DNA of 64,000 bases. It comes from Dryomyza anilis (Eukaryota > Arthropoda > Insecta > Diptera > Dryomyzidae). Position numbers and translations under genes: made by a program. Location of the stretch: positions 33,939,963 to 34,003,962 of the forward strand of contig OX638133.1 of the NCBI GenBank assembly GCA_951804985.1, read 5' to 3'. How positions within the stretch are numbered: the first letter of the stretch is position 1; the number at the start of each line of letters is the position of its first letter. Below, piece after piece: positions 57,241 to 64,000 of this stretch. The notes beneath the pieces are model-generated. The model did not search any database and was not told the DNA's origin. It saw only the letters and a program-made list of their open reading frames with translations.

Positions 57241-57401
57241 TTTTTATTTATTTTTTGCATTGAAAAAAAAAAAAATTTTTTTGACTATAGCATTTTTGCC
57301 GTGCAAAGTATTGATGACACATTTACACAAATGTCCTCCAATTCATGCATGACGTGCCATTAACGATGTGATGCACGTCATTTGTTCATGTTAATGTTAT
57401 G

Positions 57402-57733
57402 TAAAGGGTTTTTCAACAGGGACGCTACAAAAGTAGAGCAAATGACGCCATATTTCTTGCCGCTCTTTTGACATTTCTCTTCAGTAAGGTTTGCCATTTT
57501 ATGATGAAAAGATATACGAATTCGAATTTCGGTAGTAAAGTTTAATAATTTTGACTCGTTGTTGGCTCGTATATCTTTCCATTATGAAATGGCAAACTTT
57601 AATGAAGAGAAATGTCAAAAGAGCGGCAAGAAATATGTCGTCGTTTGCTGTCCCTGTCGCTCTACTTTTCTAGCGTCCCTGTTGAAAAACCCTTGAAAAA
57701 AACTTTTGTAGCGCTCATTGAAAAACCCTTTAT
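57402..57733. mobile_element. Fold-back MITE-G with about 118-bp inverted arms
   Basis: Left arm 57402-57519 (taaagggtttttcaacaggg ... gatatacga) and right arm 57567-57694 (tcgtatatctttcc ... ccctgttgaaaaaccctt) are complementary over about 115 bp around a 47-bp loop. A further terminus-like copy (gtagcgctcattgaaaaacc, 57708-57733) follows, so the outer boundary is ambiguous. No coding capacity. Confidence 0.75.
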
Positions 57734-58462
57734 ATGAAAAATTTTTGACAATTTGATAGGTTATATATGACTTGTCTTACCATCTTTACTATACTTTATT
57801 AAATTTGTAGACATATTCATCAATGACAATTAATTTTATAATGTCCTCTATTCAATGTCAACGTTTTACCGAAATAGACATTTCGAGGAAAGGTCCATAT
57901 TTCGGATGTGTCTATTTCGGGGAAATTTCCATTCGGAGAAAATGCCGTTCAGGAAATTTACATTTCGGGGAAATGTCTATTCGGGAAAGTGTGCACTTCG
58001 TGGAAATGAATTCAGGAAAAAGTACATAAACCATACAATATGATTATAAAAACATCCGCAGTAGAAATTTCTTTAGAATCATCATCCGGGTCTGATTATT
58101 GCATAATCCCACCAATTTTGAGCAATATAATGTGGCCAAGATGTTGTCTATTCTAATAGGAAAAATGTCTACTAGCGATCCAAAAAAATGAGACATTGGA
58201 CTGGGACTGGAATAAAGAAACCTTTTGACTGTTGACACAAAATTTATATAAATTCGATGATTTAATTGAAATATTTGGGTGGTTCACCTAAAAATATAGA
58301 AAATAAATGTTTTGTGTCCACCAAACCAATAGGTTTAATATAACCAAAGTATTTGATTATGCAGTACAACAAAAACCGAATATTTCGATTTGTTAAATAT
58401 TTGAGGATACGGATTTGAATAAGGGATCTCGAATCTGAAGTCTGTTTTAATCCTAATCTGAT
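57734..58462. other. AT-rich DNA with a degenerate short repeat
   Basis: 57868-58020 contains repeated ttcggggaaat / ttcggagaaa / ttcgtggaaat words with a spacing of roughly 15-20 bp, keeping two plus frames open. I see this as simple-repeat decay, not a gene. Otherwise unique sequence. Confidence 0.45.
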
Positions 58463-59030
58463 CAGTCTGCCATGTCTCGGAGCTCTTCGAAGAGCGTCGT
58501 CTTCTCGCAATAACTGGGATAAAAAGTTCGATCTCGTTTTTCGTTAAATAAAATTTAAGGAAAATATACGATATTTAAATATTTATCACATCGATATCGC
58601 AATGTTTTTCGAATCAATCTCGATACTCGATTGGTATCGTCCATATTTCGTTGTTTTTCTAGGTTTCGAGTTGACTTTTTTTATCTCGTTACGATATCTG
58701 CGTACATTTTAGAACGAATTGTAGTACACCCAGAAAAAAATACTATATAAATAATAGTTTTTTACTATTAAAAATAGTCATTAGTATAATTTATTATTTT
58801 AATCGAAAAATACCATTAAATACTAGAAAATACCATGACATTGCCATTGAGTTTATATGAAAAGATTTATTTTTCGTATACTATTAAATCAATAATTGTC
58901 CCATTGACCAATTTTAATGGTATTTGAGCGAATTTTTTTCTGGGTGTATAATAAACATACGAAATCATTATCGAGATCGATTAAATTTCCTGACATCTCG
59001 AAACAGTTTCGATGAAAAAGTTCGATGTAG
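58463..59030 (+). mobile_element. MITE-D copy split by a nested MITE-T
   Basis: Starts cagtctgccatgtctcgg and follows MITE-D (inverse of the copy at 18745-19130) up to gaacgaattgtagta. It is interrupted by MITE-T at 58727-58946 and resumes taataaacatacgaaatc, then gagatcgattaaatttcctg, to about 59030, where the similarity fades. Confidence 0.65.
58727..58946. mobile_element. MITE-T, intact, 220 bp, with TA target duplication
   Basis: Perfect inverted ends CACCCAGAAAAAAAT ... ATTTTTTTCTGGGTG are flanked on both sides by TA (58725-58726 and 58947-58948), the target duplication of Tc1/mariner-type transposases. The uninterrupted relative at 18823-18850 shows a single TA at the matching place. 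Interior words: aaataccattaaatac and gtatactattaaatcaataa. Confidence 0.85.
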
Positions 59031-59077
59031 ATATCTCGTACATTTGATTTCTCGTACATTCAAATTTAAGGACAATA

Positions 59078-59425
59078 CCCAGTCTGCCATTCGATTCGAT
59101 ATCGCTTCGAGACTGTTTTTAGAGATGTCGAGGAACTCAATCGATCTCGATTACGATTTCGTATCTATATATCGTAACGATATAATGAACTTTATTCGAA
59201 ACTTGAAATAAAAGAATCTGTATTGATAATGCATCGACAATCGAGTTTTATTCAAAAAAACATTGCGTTATTGATGGGATAAATATTTAAATATCGTATG
59301 TTTTTCCAAAAATTTATTGCACGAATAGTTTTAAAAATTAGTAGTAATAAAGGAATGAGATTGAACTTTTATATCGTTCGAGAAAACTTCGATCATCGAA
59401 GAGCTCCGAGACATAGCAGACTGGG
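59078..59425 (-). mobile_element. MITE-D copy, inverted
   Basis: Starts cccagtctgccattcg and ends cgagacatagcagactggg, a TIR of about 13 bp with one mismatch. 348 bp. Same orientation as the copy at 18745 and opposite to the adjacent split copy. Confidence 0.7.
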
Positions 59426-59454
59426 TATTTAAACATTTAAAAAAAAAATCGTAC

Positions 59455-59603
59455 GGAGAAAACTGTGACAGACCGCATCGATACCTACCTATTAGATCCA
59501 ATTTTACGTTCGATATATTTACAAGAACATGTTCGATATCGTCTGATATCTTCATCTACTCGCATTGATTTCGTTACAATAACGAAACGAATGGCGTTTT
59601 GGG
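59455..59603 (+). mobile_element. MITE-D, 3' fragment
   Basis: Contains gcatcgatacctacctatta, gttcgatatcgtctgatatc and ataacgaaacgaatggcg, then ttttgggt, the last third of MITE-D. Confidence 0.5.
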
Positions 59604-59856
59604 TTATATTGTTTCAGGACCCATCTCATTTTTTATCTGGAACATTTTTGGCATACGGTATGATAAAATTTGTGATAGTTGGGTTAAAATTTTTAAAAAA
59701 GAGGGTTTCAGTTTTTTATTTAAAGAGTTTTAATTTTTTTGAATCTTTTTAACTTAAAATACTTGTTTGTAATATCTTTAAAAAACTTAATTTCTCATAG
59801 TTTAATGCAATTTTAAAGTAATCCAAACGTGGTGGAGCATAATATATATATATATT

Positions 59857-60030
59857 TTTTAATATCTACTAAGATCCACAGCACTCAAACAGTCTATATC
59901 TATTGCACTATCTATTCCCTACGTGTTGTGGTTAAAATCATCTCGAGCGCCCATGTCGAAGACGGGATTCGAACGTGAGACCTTTAGAATGCATGTCCAG
60001 CCCGCTACCTCTGGACTGCTGAGGCCGGCT
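59857..60030 (-). mobile_element. SINE-B, diverged, inverted
   Basis: Reads aatatctactaagatccaca from the tail end to ctgctgaggccggct at the head. The reversed B box (gggattcgaacg) has one change. The A tail is replaced by a T/TA-rich stretch. Confidence 0.75.
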
Positions 60031-60283
60031 TGGGGCAAAACATACTTCAGATTCGAGATCAGATGGAAAAAGTTGTACATTTGTTGCATTGTATTGTAGT
60101 TAATCTAAAATATTATTTTTTGATTTTGACTACAATATAAAGAACAAAATTTGAATTATATCTAAGACATTATTTGTTATGCCAATCGAATAAGTCACGA
60201 TGAACTACAAATTATTATTACAAATAATTTACCATTCTATAAAATTGTACTAAAATTAGTAGTAGAATCGTTAAATTTGTGCC

Positions 60284-61330
60284 ATGCGAGCTGAATACCG
60301 GCACATTTTATTGCAATCAACGGTTCACACGCACACCAATTGGGTGGTAGTGTGCAACCAAAACAAAACACATACAATGAAAACTCGCAGCGATAGAGAG
60401 CAGAAATATTGCGAAAATCCAGAGAGCCACTCGCGAGAGAGAAAAAGAGTAAAAACGCAGTTACTGATAAAGCCAGTCAAGTACCGAATCGAAAAAAGGT
60501 AGTATTTGCTCTAAAAATGCAGCAACAAAATGTAGCAACTAACACAAAGTGTGAAATGAATTGTCGAAAAACCAGTTATTGTGGCAAATGCACCCGGGAG
60601 ACTTCTTCTGCCGCCCAACTCCCAAAACAAAACCAACAAAATAACCAAGTAGAACCGACGCTCAATGTGGTGGCGGCTCTTCCCCGTTTTGCAAATGGTG
60701 CTAAAAATGGATTTACTTCGATTTTGGGAGGAATTTATATAAACCGATTTTGTTGTTGCCAACTTGCAACAACGTGGCAGCCGCAGTGCGAGCGAGAATA
60801 AGGCGACGCACCAGAAACTGTGCAGCTAAAGAGAGCAAACACGAGGTCGCCGGTTGAGTTAAGAATTCGGCTTGAGTTCCACCCACTCGTGGTTTAACAC
60901 CTGCTTGTGTTTGTTTGTTTGTGTGTGTTGTGTGCTTGTGTTGTGTGTGCTGCGTTGTGTGTTGTGGCTCGTGTGCATTTTCATGTTATGTACCGTCAAA
61001 CGACGCAATACGAAGTGCTGCAGTTGTTGTTGTTGATGCGGGTCCTCCGGCGAGATAAGAGCGCAGATAATGCGCGCGCATTACATGCGATTAGGTGCCC
61101 GATACGAAGGATTTAGTCCAAGCGAATCAGAAGGACGAAAGGCAGCGTCCGTCGCTTTGCATTGGAGCACATAATGCCAGCACATAGTGTGGCTGAGTGT
61201 GAGCAGGGAGCATTGGGTGTGAGTGCAATGGTTGTGGCATCGGGACAGGGATGAGCAGTCGCCTGTGCGTGGAAGTGAGATAAACAATTGCATGTTATCC
61301 TTTGAGTGGGAGGAGGTGCTCGTGTTGTAT
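60284..61330 (+). other. GC-richer island: possible promoter or 5' exon
   Basis: This kilobase is clearly less AT-rich and free of the window's repeat families. It contains a TATATAAA at 60736-60743, a GT-rich tract at 60905-60966 and CG-rich words (gcgagcgagaataaggcgacg, tgcgcgcgcattacatgcg). A plus frame at 60409-60801 (130 codons) runs across the TATA-like site and is cysteine- and glutamine-rich in part. I recognise no family and no clear splice structure. A donor-like gtggaa|gtgaga lies at about 61276. It may be the start of a plus-strand gene or a regulatory island. Confidence 0.35.
60736..60743 (+). promoter_or_regulatory. TATA-box-like TATATAAA
   Basis: TATATAAA flanked by GC-richer DNA. 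A weak initiator-like ttgcaac lies at about 60764-60770, roughly 31 bp downstream. The reverse strand also reads TTTATATA, so direction is not certain. Confidence 0.25.
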
Positions 61331-61853
61331 AATAATAGATGACAGTAAATTATATATTATTATATTAAATAATCTTACTAATATTTTGATATTTTGTTAA
61401 GTATTTTGCTTTTAAAATTTGGAAAATTCCAAATTAAATTCAGATTTTTTCATTTTAAAATAAGAAAAATTTTAAAATTGAGATTTTCCATTTGAAATTG
61501 AGAAAACTCCAAATTAAATTGATTTGCAAAAGATATTAACAATTACATTTTGAAATTTGGAACAAATAAAAAAAGGAATTATTACTTTTTTTAATATTAC
61601 ACCGACGGTACATAAAATGTTTCATAACATGGATCCCATATGGGAAACTCTGCAGTTTTGATATTTGGAACAGGATACTTATAAACTTTTTCTGTGGAAC
61701 CAAAACCCTTATTTTTTTTTAGTTTAAGACCGGTACCGGAATCGCTATTATATAAAAAAAAAAAAACGATTCCGAGAGCATTGCTAAGTCTTTTCACCTC
61801 TGTCGTGAATAGACTTAGACGGTTATTTCTTGGAATTTTACGGGATCCGTACG
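61331..61853. other. AT-rich DNA, nothing recognised
   Basis: Repeats of aaaattt.gaaa.ttcc words near 61415-61560 (aaatttggaaaattccaaatt type). No gene. Confidence 0.5.
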
Positions 61854-62060
61854 AAATATCGAAAAAAAAAAATGTCGAAACCTTGAAATGTCGAAATTAT
61901 AAAAGTCTTAGAACGCCGAAATAATATTTGGCCGAATCACAAAATGTCGAAAAATATTTTAAAGCTAAAAAATGTCGACAAATTTTTTAAACTATAAATA
62001 CAAAAACATTTTTTTTATAGGATCAAAAAATGTCGAAAATTAAAATGCCGAAATATCAAA
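61854..62060. repeat. Degenerate array of AAAATGTCGAAA words (left arm)
   Basis: At least eight occurrences of atgtcgaaa/atgtcgaca/atgccgaaa with 12-25 bp spacing. The reverse-complement version (ttcgacatttt) forms an array at 62569-62736, so the two make a large, loose inverted repeat. Confidence 0.6.
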
Positions 62061-62091
62061 ATGTTGAAATACAAATTTCAAATCCTATATG

Positions 62092-62512
62092 AGCAAGTCC
62101 ACACCAAATGTCGTAGGATTTGCAACTCACTCTCTTCGATTTCAATTATATTTTGGCAACTGATAAAGGGTATCGGGATCTGCATTCACCATTTTTTTCC
62201 GACCACTATTTCCAACGATATCACTTTTTCCAGAGAAAATTGTCAATGATAACTTTTGTATGGTGGTTCCTATTGAAATTTCTCTTGATGCTAGAAACTT
62301 TGATAAGGTTTCGTTTTAAAACTAATAAAACAATCTTTTGGAAAATTCTTCTTAACATGAACATATGACCAATGGTCGTTATTCTTGAACTTCGAATTGC
62401 ATGTCCTTAAAAAAAGTATTTAAAAAAAAATCGAAATTTTTGTTGATTTTTTATAAGTGTTGAAGCTAAATTCCAAGATGGTATTTTGAAGGCAGCATAT
62501 TTAAAAATCTCC
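62092..62512 (+). repeat. Dispersed repeat C, copy lying between the two TCGAC arrays
   Basis: Same word order as 56772-57240: ttttggcaactgataaaggg, tatttccaacgatatcac, gaaatttctcttgatgctag, cttcgaattgcatgtccttaa and ccaagatggtattttgaagg. Confidence 0.55.
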
Positions 62513-62568
62513 GCATGAATCCCAGAGTAGCTAAAAGTCAGAATTCGTTCTTTTTTAATATCTTTATC

Positions 62569-62736
62569 TTCGACTTTTTTCGACTTTTTCGAAATTTCGA
62601 CATTTTTGGTTTTCGACATTTTGTTTTTCAACATTTTAGTTTTCAACATTTTTTTTTTCGACATTTTGGTTTTCGACATTTTTGTTTTCGACATTTTCAG
62701 GTTTCGACATTTTTATTTTCTACATTTTTGTCTTCG
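62569..62736. repeat. Degenerate array of TTTTCGACATTTT words (right arm)
   Basis: About nine units of ttcgacatttt/ttcaacatttt/ttctacatttt with a spacing of roughly 13-15 bp. Open frames (FRHF- or SKTKM-type repeats) come from the repeat. Confidence 0.65.
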
Positions 62737-63324
62737 GTAGACCTCACCATATGTCTAAAAATACAACACGCACTGTACAAATGATTTGAGGGAGCTCGGA
62801 CATGATGCTTCTGAAATTTTGTCCCAAACTATGTATATCCGTCAACGCCTGATTAAAAGATTGTCGTATGTGAATAATTTCTATTTTGAAGTTTTAGTGC
62901 AGTTATATATTTTAAAGCATAATATTTCGATTGCTGTTATCACATTCGATATCTTCTATAGTTTCTGAGATATTGAGTGTGGATTTTGTCGTATCTGCAA
63001 GATCAGTGGTCACATCATTGTCTGTGAGTTGATTTTTCACATATGACAAATTTTTCAACCAAATTTTCCATTGACAGTGATTAACAAAATATTGTCGTAT
63101 ATAACGGAAAACCGTTTAATGCCTTTTTTTCATTTTTGATTTTCATAACAGCTCAATTTCGGACTTGTTAAAAAATGTTGGGGTAAAATGGGAAACTTCA
63201 CAATATTTAACAAAATGCTATTTTAGGTCTTCTCAGGTGATGTTAATATTTCGCTTTTCATTGGTTTGTACCTTTTCATTGGTTTGTACATTGGTTTTTT
63301 CTTACACACAAAATCGTTTCTAAC
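62737..63324. other. Non-coding DNA
   Basis: Unique sequence. The word cattggtttgtac is repeated at about 63259 and 63279. No gene. Confidence 0.5.
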
Positions 63325-63600
63325 ACACAAAATCGTTTCCTGTAAACACTTTCTCAAACAAACACTAAAGTGTTTGCAAGCTCATTTGTAGGAAATAATC
63401 GAAGTGTTTCTCACAAATGATCAGTAGTGTTTCCCACAAATAATTGTAGTGTTTCCCATAAACACGAAAAGTGTTTCCCACAAGCACGAAATGTGTTTCC
63501 CACAAGCACGAAATGAGTTTTCCACAAATATTTCAAAATTTGATAGTATTTGCCAAAAATACTTGAAGTGTTTCCGGCAAATATTTGTAGTGTTCGCCAA
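63325..63600. repeat. Degenerate minisatellite of GTGTTTCCCACAA words
   Basis: The unit is roughly 27-30 bp, with core agtgtttcccacaaaca/gcacgaa. The most regular copies are at about 63426-63520, decaying outwards (agtgtttccggcaaata, agtgttcgccaaact). Confidence 0.7.
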
Positions 63601-63632
63601 ACTCAGTCAAATCAAAAGTTTTTTTTTTATTG

Positions 63633-63720
63633 CGGCAGCCCACTCATTTACGCGAAATGTCGAATAATGCAGAATTCGATGGTAGATTATTCGACAAGTC
63701 GCGTAAACGAGCGACTGCCG
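63633..63720. repeat. Imperfect 36-bp inverted repeat with 17-bp loop
   Basis: Left arm 63633-63668 (cggcag...catttacgcga..tgtcgaataat) pairs with right arm 63686-63720 (attattcgaca..tcgcgtaaacgag.. ctgccg), about 28 of 36 positions. This explains the short open frames crossing it. Confidence 0.65.
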
Positions 63721-63796
63721 AAAATAAATCTTATATTTCGACTGATATTGATGGACACTAAGAAAATACTACAACACATCGATGCATTATGCCTGA

Positions 63797-63967
63797 GACA
63801 GGTGTCTCATACATTGGACGTGTCTTAAAAAGTCGTCTAAACTGACTGGGTATTCGTCAGATGATTTGCACAGAATTGCGGCAGTGTTTCTGCAGACATC
63901 TGTTTTGGATGATGTGAAGACCGACTATGATGAATTGATGGCAGCGGCTATAGATGATAATAATTAG
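63797..63967 (+). pseudogene. Possible decayed coding fragment, unrecognised
   Basis: A stop-to-stop frame of 56 codons ends TAG at 63965-63967. Its second half has a protein-like composition for such AT-rich DNA (the peptide contains YSSDDLHRIAAVF, then SVLDDVKTDYDELMAAAIDD), with balanced codons and an acidic, helical pattern. There is no ATG at its beginning, and the preceding frame is broken by stops. It could be the remnant of a transposon or host exon. I do not recognise it. Confidence 0.25.
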
Positions 63968-64000
63968 CTTCAGATGTCGCACAATAAGAAAATTTTGCTT

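Noticed and set aside
60438..60467. Minus-strand initiator plus loosely matching downstream element
   Set aside because: Only a degenerate DPE match (TCTCGC), common by chance, and no exon with a donor downstream.
63657..63761. 34-codon frame starting MSNNAEF as a small gene
   Set aside because: It lies on the two arms of an imperfect inverted repeat (63633-63720), so its openness needs no coding explanation.

Overview
This window looks like AT-rich, repeat-dense nuclear DNA from a fly (Diptera, probably a higher brachyceran). The clues are two relatives of the dipteran mini-me/DINE-1 Helitron-like repeats with their (GTCY)n microsatellite, fly-type core-promoter motifs (TCAGTT initiator plus GGACGTG downstream element), and many tRNA-derived SINEs and small inverted-repeat elements. 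The species cannot be named from this. There are no bacterial features, no complete protein gene and no functional transposase or reverse transcriptase that I can recognise.

The only convincing gene evidence is on the minus strand near the right end. A 22-codon first coding exon (54980-55045) ends in a textbook CAG|GTGAGT donor. About 1 kb upstream lies a candidate TATA-less promoter with an initiator at 56090 and a DPE at exactly +28 to +34. The intron must run leftwards, and no acceptor was recognised, so much or all of 1-54979 may be one very large first intron (inference). To the right, 56.1-64 kb would be upstream sequence. It includes a GC-richer island at 60.3-61.3 kb that may be a second promoter or 5' exon on the plus strand.

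Layout: 1-5.5 kb, unique AT-rich DNA plus one broken inverted-repeat element. 5.5-9.1 kb, a cluster of tRNA-headed SINEs, including a head-to-head inverted pair, and a MITE. 9.1-14 kb, leader-like CA-rich DNA and a cluster of inverted repeat boxes. 14.06-15.42 kb, an 11-bp minisatellite. 17.2-25.7 kb, many MITEs, a mini-me element between two 0.35-kb direct repeats, and a hAT-like MITE. 28.1-30.1 kb, a second, unrelated 11-bp array. 31.9-39.2 kb, nested elements (mini-me in a hAT-like MITE; a SINE in a MITE with a 14-bp target duplication) and two fold-back elements. 41.4-50.5 kb, tandem duplications with periods of about 290, 296, 317 and 540 bp, a (TA)n tract, 10-bp minisatellites and a tail-to-tail SINE pair. 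51.6-54.8 kb, further MITEs. 55-56.1 kb, the gene start. 56.8-63.7 kb, more dispersed repeats, nested MITEs and short degenerate arrays.

The main story is repeat biology rather than a gene system. Several cases show small transposons seeding simple repeats (mini-me to (GTCT)n; MITE to 10-bp minisatellite), and several nested insertions can be ordered in time. All family assignments come from reading the sequence by eye. Copy boundaries are approximate to a few bases, and longer ones to tens of bases.
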